NCBI GenBank assembly: GCA_963969495.1
Contig: OZ018322.1
Span: 158,874,848-158,938,847, forward strand
Direction: 5' to 3'
Length of the DNA stretch: 64,000 nt
Source of the DNA: Ceratothoa steindachneri
Lineage: Eukaryota > Arthropoda > Malacostraca > Isopoda > Cymothoidae
Position 1 is the stretch's first letter. Each line of letters begins with the position of its first letter. Under the pieces are notes generated by a model that did not search any database, was not told the DNA's origin, and worked only from the letters and a program-made list of their open reading frames with translations. The position numbers were made by a program, and so were the translations under genes. Below are positions 32,185-43,249 of this stretch, one piece after another.

Positions 32185-34130
32185 GTGTATTACTGCAAAC
32201 TTAGAAAACTTAACTTATCACGGCCTAAATTCCATGATTTAAACTATGTAGTAAATCTTTCTGACGCTATACTCTCTTATATTTTGTGCTTCAATTCAAG
32301 TTATCAAACTTCAGGCTCGACTATGTGGACTATTATTTTTACTTTGAAATGTTTACTTACGATATCTAACAACTTCCCATTCTAGGTTCATTTTCTGACT
32401 TTAAAACAAATATTACACATGTCACCCATGAATTTTTTAATAAATTTAAGCACATAAAATTTTCGTCTCTCCTTTTTGCTAAACAAGATTTTTCTCTTCT
32501 TCGAAACCACGAGAAGAATAACGAAATTGTTGTCACCCGTCCTGATAAGGGTAATGGGGTGGTGATCTTGAATAGGTCTGATTAAATTTCCAAAATGTCC
32601 CAGATTTTGTTAGATAAATCCAAGTTTACTGAAATTAGGGAACAACCTTTGACTATCATTCACCGTTTAGAGGACAAAATTAACTGGTTTTTGCTATAGC
32701 TAAAGTCTTCCTATGTTCTTACTTATTCTGTTTACGGTTCTCTGTATGTTTCATCATCTTACTTATGTCTGCTCTATGGGCTAACTAAGATACATAAGAC
32801 TGGATACCCTCTTCGTCCCATTCCTGCTTCTTACTCTCTTTCTTCCAATAAAATTGCTAAGTTTTTAGTTACTCTGTTAACCCCTTTTACTTCCTATTTA
32901 TATACTATTAATAATAGCTTTGAGTTTGCTTCAGATATCGCGAAGTTTGAATCGTCAGGTCCTTTTTTCTTTTCTAGTTTTGACATCACGTTCTTATTTA
33001 CAAATATTCCCCTTCAGCCAACTATATAGATTATTTTGACTAAAGCCTTTCCGGATAGAAATGCCCTCTTTAATGGTTTCAGTTTTTCACAATTCTCCCA
33101 GTTATTGCATTTAGCTCTCAAGGACAACTTTCAATGGCGTGGTTTATCATCAAATTGAAGGTATTGGGATGGGAAGCCCACTAGTTCCGATTTTTGCAAA
33201 TATTTTCATGTGTAATTTCAAAGATAGACTCTTCCGTGATTGCCCTTCTAAAATTTCCTCCCTTATTTTACAAAAGATAAGTTGACGATACCTTTGCGGC
33301 TTTTCCTTCTGGTTCTTGTTCAAAAAGGTTTTTCGATTTTATAAATAATTTACACCCTAATATTACTTTCACTCAAGAACATGAAATTAATAATATGTTG
33401 TCATTTTTTTAAAAACCAACTGATTTCTGATTTTAGAAAACCAACTTTCGCAGGGCAGGGTTTAAATTTCTTTAGTTTCTGTGATTTAACATACAAAATT
33501 TGCGCCATTAAAACACTCCTCTTCAGGGGTTTTAATTTGTCTTCCACTTATTCTAGCATGCATTTTGAATTCAATTTTTTAAAAGAATACTTTGTAAAAA
33601 ATTATTACCCCTTATCTTTAGTTGAAAGCTGTATTAGGAAGTTTCTCTTCAGTCTTTATAACCCCTCTACTTCTTTTAATGTCCCAAAAGAAATCAGGTA
33701 TGTCTTGTTACCAGACATCAGCCCTTGCAATGACCTCCGAAAACGTTTTATTTTGATTTCTATGAAATTTTATTGTGAAGTTAATTTTAAACTTATATTC
33801 CTTACTAACCAAAATATTGGTGATTTCCTCAAAGTGAAGGACAGTATTCCCACGCTGTTTAGTTCGTGCATTGTATGTAAATTCATTTGACGCAGTTATA
33901 AGTTAGGGACCTATATAGAAAGCACAGTACGTACTCTTCAGTGGCGTTTTTGTTCTCACATGTGAATTAGCCATATAACCAGTAAAACATTAAGTAACAA
34001 AGAGTTTTCTTCCATAAGGAAATATGTTATTGATTGTAAAACAGACGTGTCCTTAAATGATTTTTCTGTCTTAAAATTTGCTAAATCTTTTTCTCTCCGC
34101 ATTAAAGAATCACTCTGTATTAAATACAAC
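32185..34130 (+). pseudogene. Penelope-like element: RT plus GIY-YIG endonuclease, decayed
   Basis: A single retrotransposon polyprotein can be followed through several frames. The N-terminal NYVVNLSDAILS at about 32230 is the start-region style of these proteins. VVTRPDKGNGVVILNRSD lies at 32533, LRPIPASYSLSSNKIAKFLV at 32812 and SFDITFLFTNIPLQPT at 32977. GMGSPLVPIFANIF is near 33168, and VDDTFAAFPSG at 33281 carries the RT catalytic Asp pair. FRKPTFAGQGLNFFSFCDLT and KFYCEVNFKLIFLTNQNIGDF mark the linker, then CRSYKLGTYIESTVRTLQWR gives a decayed GIY-YIG domain. The TKIHK motif before LRPIP supports the RT. At least eight breaks. It stops at about 34130, where an L2-like LINE begins on the other strand. 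Confidence 0.85.
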
Positions 34131-37060
34131 CACCCAAGGGCTGAGGCCTTCCCAGAGCACACGTTATGCTGAGATGAGAATGGAAATTCAAGAGGGGGGA
34201 GAAGACAATACTGAAAAGATGCGTTTTCAAGAGACGCTTAAATGTGTTAAGAGAGGGAAAAGACCTGATTTCAGCAGGAAGAGCATTCCACAACTTAGAA
34301 GCGCAGATTGAGAAGGAGCAGTCACCCATTGAGCAAAGGGATGAACGAGGAATATTCAAAAGAGGTGCATGTGATGACCGAATGGGCACGAGGGACAAGG
34401 CGTGGCCAGAGGGCAAAAGAGAGGTAGGGCGGGGCCTTGTTGTTTAGGGAATTAAATGTTAAGAGAAGTATCTTGAAGTGAGTACGGGATCTGATAGGGA
34501 GCCAGTGCAGTTCATGCAGCAAGGGTTTCGTGGGAGAGAAGCGAAGGTGATGAAGGAAAAGCCGGGCGGCATAGTTCTGTACAAGTTGAAGGGGGCGGAG
34601 AGAGGAGGATGGCAGATTCACAAGCAGAGAGTTACAGAAGTCAAGACGTGAGGTGATGAAGGCACGAACAGCAGTCTCAAGACTTTGGCGATCAAAGTGA
34701 GAGCGAATGCGAAAGAAGTTACGAAGGTAACATAGAGAGAATTTGCTGACATTGCGGATATGAGGCTTAAAGGAGAGATGCTCATCGAAAACAACACCCA
34801 GATTCCTAACGCAGTCAGAGAAAATGATAGTATTACCGCCCAGAGTAAGCGAGGGAAAGAGAAATTTAGATTTTTTGACAAGAGCAGGGGTGCCGATGAG
34901 GAGGACCTCAGTTTTGGAGTGATTAAGCGTGAGGAAGTTGGTAGAGAGCCAGGCAGAAATGGAGGAGTAGGCAACCAGGAGGTCAGTGATAGAGGAGGCA
35001 AGTGACGTGGGGGATGAGGAAAAGAAAATTTGAGTGTCATCAGCATATAGGTGGAAGGATAGACCGAGATTACGGAGAAGGGAACTAAGAGGGAGAAGGT
35101 AGATACGAAATAGTAGAGGACCAATGACAGAGCCTTGTGGCACTCTGAAGTGAATAAGGGGAAAGTCGGATGAAACTTCGTCAATCACAACGGATTGGGT
35201 ACGACACGAGAGGTAAGAGCGTCACCAGTCAAGCACGGTGCCTGATATGCCAAGGAAAGAGTGGAGACGATCAAGTAGGACAGTATGGTCAATAGTATCA
35301 GTGGCAGAAGAGAGGTCAAGTAGAACGAGGATGGAGGCACAACCCCTGTCCGCGAAATCGGGCGATAATTGGAAGGGTCAGTGGGGTTCAGTTGAAGCTT
35401 TTTAAGAATCAGACGGATGTGGGCACGTTTAAAGGAAGAGGGAACAAGACCAGTTGGAAGTGAAGTGTTGAACAGGTTAAGAAGCTTTGGGAGGATAGCA
35501 GGCAGAATTTTACATAACAGTTTAGGCAGAAAAATGTCCTTTGGGAGCACGATTTCTTAGAACGCAAGAGCCGGGCTGTAAGCTCCAACGCAGTCACAGC
35601 GCGAAAAACGATAAGCGGCTGAGGCGGGAAGTCAGGGAGAATGGCAGGGTCCGGGACAGAAGGCTGAGGGATGGAGGCACGGAGGTTAGTGACCTTATCT
35701 GCGAAGAAATTCAAGAGAGTAGCAGGGCTAATGGGTGGGGAGATCTGGGCTGGGGAAGTAAGACGGGAGAGCAGGCGGAAGGCGGTGCTGTGATCATTCC
35801 TATTATCAGTAAGCAGATTACTGAGTAGGCTTCACGAGCAGATTTAAATTTCGCCACGTAGGAAGCTGTCGCAAGTCGGAACACCAGCGAGAGAGGGGTC
35901 GTGTCTTGCCCACACATGCGAGCCCTTCTAAGGACTCTTTCATCGGCACGCATGGACTGCTTAGCACGGAGGAGTTCTATAGCGTACCAAGGGGCATGGT
36001 GACAACGGGGATTCGAATGGGTGACAAGGGGAGAGTGAGCATCAAGACAAGTGAGAAGGGGTTGCTCCAAATAAGAGAAAATCTGGTCAGGAGTGGCAGA
36101 AGTTCAATGGGAGGAAGTTTGGAGGCCACATCATTAGATAGGGAGGGAATATCAATGGAGGCAAGTCAAAGGAAAGGCTTACGATTATGAGACAGCAGGG
36201 GAGGTATATGGAATGGGATAGAGAAGTTGAAGTTGATAAAAAAGGGATCAGATCTAGCATTAGGCAAATTTGTAGTCGTCAGGTTGGAAGTAATACAGTC
36301 AGAGATTATAAGGTCTAAAATGTTACCGTGAGAGTGGGTAGGGGAAGAAACGTGTTGGGTGAGGGAGAAGAGATCAAGGATTTAAGAAAAGGCTTTGAAA
36401 TTAGGATTGTGGCCAGGAAGATTGAAATCCCTGAGGATTAGCAGAGAACCAGGGGGAAGAGGCCAGTGAGAAGGTTACTAAATTCATCAAGAAAAAGGTC
36501 GAAGAAGGAGCTGGGGGGTGGTAGAGGACTAAGATAGTTAGAGAGGGGTTGTAATCAGAGACCTCGATGAGCGCCTCAAAAGAAAGAAGAGGGGGAAGAA
36601 GGCAGATTATTCAGAGGGAAGGCGGCAAGGTGAATCACAGCAACTCCACCACCGCGAGAGTTACGGGAGGTATGGGAGTGGACGTAACCATCAGGAGTAG
36701 CAAGATTTAAACAGCAAGCAGAAGGGGAAAGCAAGGTTTCTGTGAGTACAAGGAGAGTGAGTCGAGTGTTAACGAGCAGGTCATGAATGTAGTCAGCCTT
36801 ATTCAAGAGGCTTCTGACATTGAGGAGAGACGCTGAGAGAACGGGTGAAGGGGCAGGGGAAAACGAATCAGGGGTAAGTGTGGGGGGGGGTTGATTCAAG
36901 TAAAAATGTTTTCTAAGGGCAGGAGCTAAACGGAAACCACGTTTAGTATGGCGATGGGAACGAGAAATTCCCAATGCATTAATGTGAGTAAGGGTGTTTT
37001 GAGAAACACTGGTAGCAGTTCCATTGAGGAAAGAACACATCATCCTTTCCTCTGTTTATA
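34130..37060 (-). mobile_element. L2/CR1-superfamily LINE, copy A, inserted in the Penelope-like element
   Basis: From 37043 leftward the minus strand encodes a hydrophilic leader, then LLNVRSLLNKADYIHDLLVN and LTLLVLTETLLSPS (start of the AP endonuclease; 37043-36576). Later come a DPSNYRPIS block (about 35395), RVPQGSVIGPLLF and SFHLYADDTQIFF (catalytic YADD, about 35035), then the C-terminal LQLVQNYAARLF and LHELHWLPI typical of L2-type LINEs. The RT C-terminal part is open for 288 codons (35188-34322). The rest has stops, frame changes and a deletion between 35380 and 35340. The tail at 34130-34165 aligns with the 3' end of copy B (aacgtg(t/c)gctctg(g/t)gaagg) but is cut short. Confidence 0.85.
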
Positions 37061-37074
37061 ACTTAACCAAGCTG

Positions 37075-37520
37075 TATTCATTCTTCGAATTCCTTCTTGT
37101 TTTCACTCGTCATTGTGATCAGACCATGTAAGGTAATGTTTCAGTGTCTATATTATAGTTTTAACTTTTGTTTGTGTCCAATTCTCTATTTTTCCATTTC
37201 AATTGTATAATTTTGTAATATTACATTTACTTTGTTTGTCCTTAATTGATAGTATCTCTTTACAAATATTATTTTGCTGTCCTTTACCTCACTATTTTTT
37301 TGGTTCATTAACGTAACGTTCATTTTATATTTTTAACGTCGTTTTTGTGATTTTCTCTGATCTGTGGTTTTTACCTCTGGACTTATGCTGTTATTTATGT
37401 TTTTAGGCTTAGATTACTTATTGAGAATTTGATTTTAGCTCGTGAAGATGGGTTTTGTAATAACACGAAACGTTGGATTCAAAGATGGGACGCGCCTTTT
37501 TTTTTTGTCCTTCTTACCCT
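37075..37520 (+). other. Probable 3' end of the interrupted Penelope-like element
   Basis: AT-rich, T-rich plus-strand sequence ending with gctcgtgaagatgggttttg and then acacgaaacgttggattc (37438-37476). Penelope-type elements often carry this kind of cGAAACGTtgg end, related to a hammerhead-type motif. It directly precedes the (TA)n at 37521-37548. Together with 32185-34130 it would complete one element split by the L2-like LINE. Inference from position and motif. Confidence 0.5.
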
Positions 37521-37548
37521 ATATAAATATATATATATATATATATAT
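37521..37548. repeat. (TA)n microsatellite
   Basis: Alternating tract at the 3' end of the Penelope-like element. It is followed at once by tgtcgtagaatg, an LTR-like start. Confidence 0.95.
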
Positions 37549-38525
37549 TGTCGTAGAATGGACTCTCGACGATATACCATATATAACTATTCGTTGAGGG
37601 AACTATTCATTTATATTTAGAGTGCGTGGTTATCTGGTTGACCGAAGTTATTTATCTTCAAAATGCTTAAGAAGTGGAACTGAGCTAAAGGAGAATAATA
37701 TGGCTATCATTAATAAAATAGAGTTTTATTAATAAAACTTTTAACAACACACAAAACGGAAAATGTTGACATAAACAGAGAATGGAAAGGGTCGTGGGAA
37801 TATCTGGCTAATCCGAGGAATTAAGATTTGGGGGAGATTTAAAAAGGTAAAACAAATAAAAATTAAAGGGATGGGATGGTTCGCTAAACCATTTAAAGCA
37901 CAGAATAGGGTTGACAAAAAGGTTAAATACTCAAACGTAATGTTCAGCTTACGTAATTAAAAGTTGTTGTGCAGAGGAAGGCAACGCGAAGGAATCTTTG
38001 GTCCGCTGGCGAGTTCCAGCTGAAGGGGATGGGGATTAAATGATCCTGCGTGACGTCTTGGGAATGAGAACCGTTTCTTGACAAACGGGCTTGGAGAACT
38101 ATGGCTGTTCTACGTTGTTCTCTTCTGAAAAACAGTGGAGGTGAGAACCGTCTCTTGTCTACGGGCTCAAAGAACAATGGCTGTTATAACGTTGTTCTCT
38201 GTCTGAATAACAGAGAAGGCCTTGTGGACTTGGTGTCTTGAAGGCTTAAACCTTGGCACTCAAGGGATATTGTCCTCTTCTGGACAAAACAGTGGATCTC
38301 AAGGTCGAGGGCCCTGGTGCACAAGGTGAGACCGGATCGGTGGGATGTCTCGCGAAGTTAATCTGGATCTCGAATCTGCTCTTATTGGTAAAGTTTCCAT
38401 ATAAATAGTCGAGCCATCGCCTTAGCGTAGGGAAAAATGGAGGGGAGGCTTCGAGGAAATGTCCAGCCGCGCCTGAGAACAATACCTTATCTGCCCATAA
38501 GCCTAACTCAATCTGGCGTGATCGG
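37549..38525. other. LTR-like or unclassified fragment
   Basis: Begins tgtcgtagaatg, the inverted form of the cattctacgaca at 25620. It includes a 70-bp near-tandem duplication (38066-38213), and no ORF longer than about 100 codons is convincing. It ends where the CR1-like LINE tail starts. It may be an LTR of the same family as the block ending at 25632. Confidence 0.35.
38066..38213. repeat. Tandem duplication, two units of about 70 bp
   Basis: gagaaccgtttcttgacaaa ... atggctgttctacgttgttc at 38066-38135 is repeated as gagaaccgtctcttgtctac ... atggctgttataacgttgtt at 38143-38213, period 77. Confidence 0.85.
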
Positions 38526-38526
38526 C

Positions 38527-38560
38527 GTAACATAACATAACATAACATAACATAACATAA
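38527..38560 (-). repeat. LINE 3' tail, (TTATG)n
   Basis: About seven copies of the pentamer cataa on the plus strand. It marks the 3' end of the minus-strand LINE. Confidence 0.9.
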
Positions 38561-38565
38561 TTACA

Positions 38566-38722
38566 CGGATGACAAAAGCCACAAGGGCCTATCAAAGGTC
38601 ATCCGACTCCGTCAAAACCCACCCACAAAAAGCACCATCACCAGGGGAAGACAAAATCAAAGTCCCCCACAATATAATATAACGGATGACAAAAGCCACA
38701 AGGGCTCATCATAGGTCATCCG
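38566..38722 (-). repeat. Duplicated 3' UTR hairpin of the CR1-like LINE
   Basis: Stem cggatgac/gtcatccg (8 bp) at 38566-38573 with 38598-38605, and again at 38683-38690 with 38715-38722. Both loops contain aaaagccacaagggc. Two copies of one stem-loop shortly before the tail suggest an RNA element recognised by the reverse transcriptase, as shown for some LINEs. Confidence 0.7.
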
Positions 38723-38876
38723 AGTCAAGCGGCCTCTTTTTCAAGGCACCCGAACTCCCAGGAAAACTACATCCAGAGGATTGCATCCAGAAACAAGGGT
38801 ATCACCAATCAAGGCTTGTCAAGAACTAAATCATGCAGCTATAGATATATACAAACAATATTAATATATACAAAAC

Positions 38877-41864
38877 TTAGGAACCATTACAACCTTCCCT
38901 TCCCATAAACTCATCCAACCTACTCTTAAATACATTTAGATTTGGACTACCTACTACCCTCTGCGGCAATTTGTTCCAAAAGTCTACCACTCTATTGGTG
39001 AAAAAATATTTTCTTAAATCCAACCTACACCCTTGCTTTTTAATTTTCAAGTGGTGACCTCTAGTCCGATTTCCATCATCTAACTCAAAAAACTTGCTAA
39101 CATCCAATTTATCTATCCCGGAAAAAATTTTAAACAGCTCAATCATATCCCCTCTCACACACCTCCTTTCGAACGAGAACATATTTAATACCCTCAGTCT
39201 ATCTTCATATTCAAGGTGCCTCAGGGAAGGAATAATCTTTGTTGCCCTCCGTTGCACTGACTCAAGAAGGTTAATATCGTGTCTAAAATGTGGGGACCAT
39301 GCCTGTATACAGTACTCTAGATGTGGCCTAACATAAGAGTTATAGAGTTTAAGAATAACCTCCTTACTTTTGTAACTGACATTTCTCTTAATAAAACCCA
39401 GCACTCTATTTGCCCTATTTCTTGCTTCAATACACTGCTTAGAAAACCTTAATGACTTATCTATTACTACTCCTAGATCTTTCTCATCCTCTACTGAGCT
39501 CAGCCAATGCCCATCCATTTCATAGTTAAATTCTCTATTATCTTTTCCCATGTTAATAACTTTGCACTTATCAAGGTTGAAAGTCATTTGCCACTTATGT
39601 GCCCAGGATAACAATTTATTTAAGTCCCCCTGCACTTTAAAATTATCATCAATATCTTTAATTCCAGCTGCTAATTTGGTATCATCCGCAAAAATTGACA
39701 CTTTATTATTAACTGCCTCCCCAAGATCGTTTATATAGATGACAAATAATAATGGACCGAGAACTGATCCCTGAGGAACCCCACTGATAACATCCCTCCA
39801 CTCTGACTTTACACCATTTAGCACTACCCTTTGCTTCCTGTCTTTCAGCCACTCAGCTATCCAATTTGAAACACCCCCACATATCCCAATCATTTTTAAT
39901 TTATGAACTAGTCTCCTATGTGGTACCTTATCAAATGCTTTACTAAAATCTAAGTAAATTATATCTACATTCTCTCCCTTATCTACTTGATCTGTTACAA
40001 ACTCCAGAAAGTCTAGTAAGTTAGTCAAACATGATTTACCTGATCTAAACCCATGCTGAGCATCGCTGATTAACCCCTCCCTCTCTAGATGTTGGCAAAT
40101 CCCTTTTTTAACTATTTTCTCAAGAATTTTACAGACTACAGGAGTTAGGCTAACCGGTCTAAAGTTATTTGGATCCTCTTTACTACCCTTCTTGAAAATG
40201 GGGACTACATTTGCTCTCTTCCAATCATCGGGTATTTCTCCATATTCCAATGACCTAGTATATAACTTGTCCAGAGCTATTGAGATACTTTCTACCCCTT
40301 CTTTAAGTATCCTAGAATGAATATTATCAGGGCCGGAGGCCTTGGTAGTATCTAAATCACCTATTAGTCCTTTTATCATCCTCCGATCCACACAAATGTT
40401 AGTAAACACCTCTTTTCCTGACCTATGAGTACTATACATAGGACTATTTAGTTTCTCTTTTGTAAATACTGATGCAAAATGACCATTTAGTACCTCAACT
40501 ATTTCCTCATCAGTTTCTCTCACAAACCCTTCATATTTGATAGGTCCTATTTTAACTCTGCCAGACTTGTTATTAATTTTATAGTAACTAAAGAACTTTC
40601 TCGGATCTTTGTTGCTATCCTGAGCTAATTTAATTTCTGACACCCTTTTGTTCTTCTTTATAATCTTATTTAACTCATTCCTAGCCATTCTATAATCACT
40701 TAAATTTTGAATATTATTTTGTACCTGTAATTTTTTATATGCCCTTTTCTTCTCTGAAATTTTTCTAGCTATCTCCTGATTCCACCATAATGGTTTCCTA
40801 CTTTTGTTCCTAATGGTCTTCATTGGGATACATTGTTCTTGGACTACATTTATTATATGCTTGAAAGTATCCCACATCCCATAAGCATTTTTACCTCTGA
40901 ATTCTATATCCCAGTCTACCAAATTTAGCAAGCTTCGAAGTTTTACATAATCTCCCTTATGAAAATTTGGAACTTTTTCAGCATTCTCAGTTATTTTACC
41001 CTTCTCAATTCCCAAGTTAAAACGAACTATCTGATGGTCACTATTTCCCAATGCTTCCCCAACAGTCAATTCTTGAACTAAATGATCACTGTTAGAAAGT
41101 ACTAAATCTAATATATTGTCCCCCCTCGTTGGCTCATTAACAAATTGATTCAAAAAATTATCCTCAAAGCATTCTATGAACCTGCCACTTGTTCTATCCC
41201 TACCTATCATATTTTCCCAGTCCACAGAGTTTAAGTTGAAGTCCCCAATAATAACTGCATCTGTTTCACATCCCTTACTTATTTCCCTTATCATTAGTTC
41301 ATCTATATCATCAGTCTGCCCAGGTGGCCGGTAAAAAGCTCCCAAATGCACCATTCTATTTTTACTGAACCTAATATCTATCCAAAGTGACTCAACTCCA
41401 TCCTGCTTTATTGAAGTATTTAAACTTGAAACAATGTTGTTTTTTATATAGATAATTATTCCTCCACCAATCCTACCTGTCCTTTGACTAATGTACATAT
41501 TATAGCCCTGTAAATCAAATTCACTTATAGTGTCACTAAATTCTATTTCATTAACCCATGATTCAGTAACGCATAATATATCTATATCCTCATTGCTAAT
41601 ATAACTAAATAGCTCATCCTTCTTGTTTCTAAGACTACGAGCATTTGTATAGAAACAATTTAACCCCCCTATCCCTGAAGCACCTCTTGAAACTTGAATG
41701 ACCTCACCTCTATCGCCTTGGAACCTATTTCTGTTATCTGCCAAGTCCATTCTACTTTCAGTACTATAATGTCCTCTCATAATTCCCTGAGGGGATGAAC
41801 CTCCTTGGTTAAATATTGACTCAGGTGGCGCGATAACGCGCCAGGCTTCAAGGTGAAGATGCAC
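38877..41864 (-). CDS. CR1-like LINE ORF2: AP endonuclease and reverse transcriptase
   Basis: Open for 995 codons without interruption. It would nick target DNA and copy the LINE RNA at the nick. The endonuclease spans roughly residues 68-290: LNCFYTNARSLRNKKDELFS, ILCVTESWVNE (catalytic Glu), IIGDFNLNSVDWE and SDHQIVRF. The linker region up to about 480 is Lys-rich. The RT runs about 480-760: TTKASGPDNIHSRILKEG, PNNFRPVSLTPVVCKILEK, IIYLDFSKAFDKVPHRRL, SGVPQGSVLGPLLFVIYIND and SIFADDTKLAAG with the catalytic Asp pair at about 726-727. The C-terminus has YVRPHLEYCIQAWSPH and DFWNKLPQRVV, usual in CR1/jockey-like proteins. The first Met is taken as the start, but the true one may be further in. 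Length fits a complete CR1 ORF2. Confidence 0.93.
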   Translation of the reverse strand: MHLHLEAWRVIAPPESIFNQGGSSPQGIMRGHYSTESRMDLADNRNRFQGDRGEVIQVSRGASGIGGLNCFYTNARSLRNKKDELFSYISNEDIDILCVTESWVNEIEFSDTISEFDLQGYNMYISQRTGRIGGGIIIYIKNNIVSSLNTSIKQDGVESLWIDIRFSKNRMVHLGAFYRPPGQTDDIDELMIREISKGCETDAVIIGDFNLNSVDWENMIGRDRTSGRFIECFEDNFLNQFVNEPTRGDNILDLVLSNSDHLVQELTVGEALGNSDHQIVRFNLGIEKGKITENAEKVPNFHKGDYVKLRSLLNLVDWDIEFRGKNAYGMWDTFKHIINVVQEQCIPMKTIRNKSRKPLWWNQEIARKISEKKRAYKKLQVQNNIQNLSDYRMARNELNKIIKKNKRVSEIKLAQDSNKDPRKFFSYYKINNKSGRVKIGPIKYEGFVRETDEEIVEVLNGHFASVFTKEKLNSPMYSTHRSGKEVFTNICVDRRMIKGLIGDLDTTKASGPDNIHSRILKEGVESISIALDKLYTRSLEYGEIPDDWKRANVVPIFKKGSKEDPNNFRPVSLTPVVCKILEKIVKKGICQHLEREGLISDAQHGFRSGKSCLTNLLDFLEFVTDQVDKGENVDIIYLDFSKAFDKVPHRRLVHKLKMIGICGGVSNWIAEWLKDRKQRVVLNGVKSEWRDVISGVPQGSVLGPLLFVIYINDLGEAVNNKVSIFADDTKLAAGIKDIDDNFKVQGDLNKLLSWAHKWQMTFNLDKCKVINMGKDNREFNYEMDGHWLSSVEDEKDLGVVIDKSLRFSKQCIEARNRANRVLGFIKRNVSYKSKEVILKLYNSYVRPHLEYCIQAWSPHFRHDINLLESVQRRATKIIPSLRHLEYEDRLRVLNMFSFERRCVRGDMIELFKIFSGIDKLDVSKFFELDDGNRTRGHHLKIKKQGCRLDLRKYFFTNRVVDFWNKLPQRVVGSPNLNVFKSRLDEFMGREGCNGS

Positions 41865-41933
41865 GTGGGTAGCAACGTGTTTCTAAATAACATGTGATAG
41901 CGGTTGAAATTAACCGGCCTCAAACCGTTCTGT

Positions 41934-41936
<3 letters not shown>

Positions 41937-42025
<89 letters not shown>
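41937..42025. repeat. (TA)n microsatellite
   Basis: 89-base alternating tract between the CR1-like LINE 5' side and a Penelope-like fragment. Confidence 0.97.
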
Positions 42026-42029
<4 letters not shown>

Positions 42030-43104
42030 GATACTGGTAAACCACAATATTTGAATAAAGATTTTATTTATAACTATCGGACTAGTTTCGGGAAGATGCC
42101 TTTTTCGATTAATAATGAAAAGAAGCACAGTATATATAAAGTAAGTTACATCATAAACCAAATGAAACAGCAAAAAACAATCTTGAAAAAATTAATTCGA
42201 GTGAATCTGGTTTGGAATGACAAGCTAAACAAATTGACATGGAACCAGAAACAATTCGGAGAGTTGCTAATCTCCGAGAGGCATTGCTTTCTGGGGCTTA
42301 GAAATAAGAATGGTGACAATATTTATTATATATTTGTTAAGTTGTATTGCCCTTTAGGTAATTGAAATTATCAACTTTTTGATGATGATGGATTCCGCAA
42401 TTCTCCTCTGAATATTTATGCCTGAGTTATAAATGATTTTTGCATGGTTAAATTCAATTATATTGTCGGGCTTTTGCATGTGCGTAGAGAGACTTGAAGA
42501 GTTCGTACACCTTCTGAATATTAGCTAAATGTTCTTTCTTGCTCTTATTAAAGTAGCCTGACTCTTCCATATATGTTAATTTGCCATTATAGCATGGTAT
42601 ACTGTAAACTCCAGCATCGAGATGGATTGATGGCAGTCTAGTCAAGGATTTTCGAATCGTATTAGAAGATTTAAATGTGATATTTATGTTATTACCGTTC
42701 CCATATGATTTTAGAGGAGACAAGTCTGGAGCGTATGGGAAACTAATACATTTTTCGTAGTGTAGAAGTGGCATAGAAGTTTTTTCGTGCTTTTGAATAA
42801 AATCTATTTATGAGATGAATTGGATATTTTAGTTCAAGGAAATTGCAAATTAGGTGCTTAATTTACCCTGAAGGAAAAATAGTCGCACTTTCTATAGGCT
42901 CGGAGAAAGAGGGAAGAAATAATAGATATTTTAACGGGTTTATCAGGTAGTGTGAAAAAATGTATGTAAGCATTTGAATGTGTAGTCTTTCGATAGACTG
43001 AGCACTGAATAGAATTATTTACGGTGGATATTTACGTTTAGAAAGGGTAGAGAATTATTCTGTTCCCATTCTACTTTCAAATATTGTGGTTTACCATGAT
43101 CTTT
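42026..43104 (-). pseudogene. Penelope-like fragment: GIY-YIG endonuclease region
   Basis: The minus strand 42774-42454 is open and reads FPYAPDLSPLKSYGNGNNIN, ITFKSSNTIRKSLTRLPSIH and DAGVYSIPCYNGKLTYMEES (GIY-YIG core: VYSIPC ... YMEES), then KKEHLANIQKV. After a stop come fragments with HKYSEENCGIHHHQKVDNFN, the C-terminal helix. The RT part is absent. The ends match as an inverted repeat: ctggtaaaccacaatatttg near 42034 and caaatattgtggtttacca at 43078-43096, both next to (TA)n. It is a different Penelope subfamily from the one at 32 kb, as it has the Cys in SIPC. Confidence 0.8.
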
Positions 43105-43142
43105 TACTGATATACATCATGTTAATGTGATATCTTCCATTC

Positions 43143-43249
<107 letters not shown>

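Larger units (their letters stand above)
38527..41900 (-). mobile_element. CR1-like LINE with intact ORF2
   Basis: Minus-strand element. Its 3' end is marked by a pentamer tail (cataa on plus, ttatg on minus) at 38527-38560, the kind of short 3' microsatellite seen in CR1-type LINEs instead of poly(A). A 3' UTR of about 300 bp with two hairpins precedes it, then a 995-codon ORF. The 5' end is unclear; no ORF1 is present, so it is probably 5'-truncated near 41870-41930, next to a (TA)n. GC content is only slightly higher than the flanks. Confidence 0.9.

Noticed and set aside
34760..36190. Plus-strand charged open frames of 80-95 codons at 34760, 35541 and 35906
   Set aside because: Antisense shadows of the minus-strand L2-like LINE.
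37438..37476. Hammerhead ribozyme at the Penelope-like 3' end
   Set aside because: A cGAAACgttgg segment is present but I could not find the CUGAUGA half of the core at the right distance, so no ribozyme is claimed.
41904..42365. Open frame with a long Tyr-Ile run
   Set aside because: The run is the translated (TA)n tract; the flank belongs to the Penelope-like fragment on the other strand.
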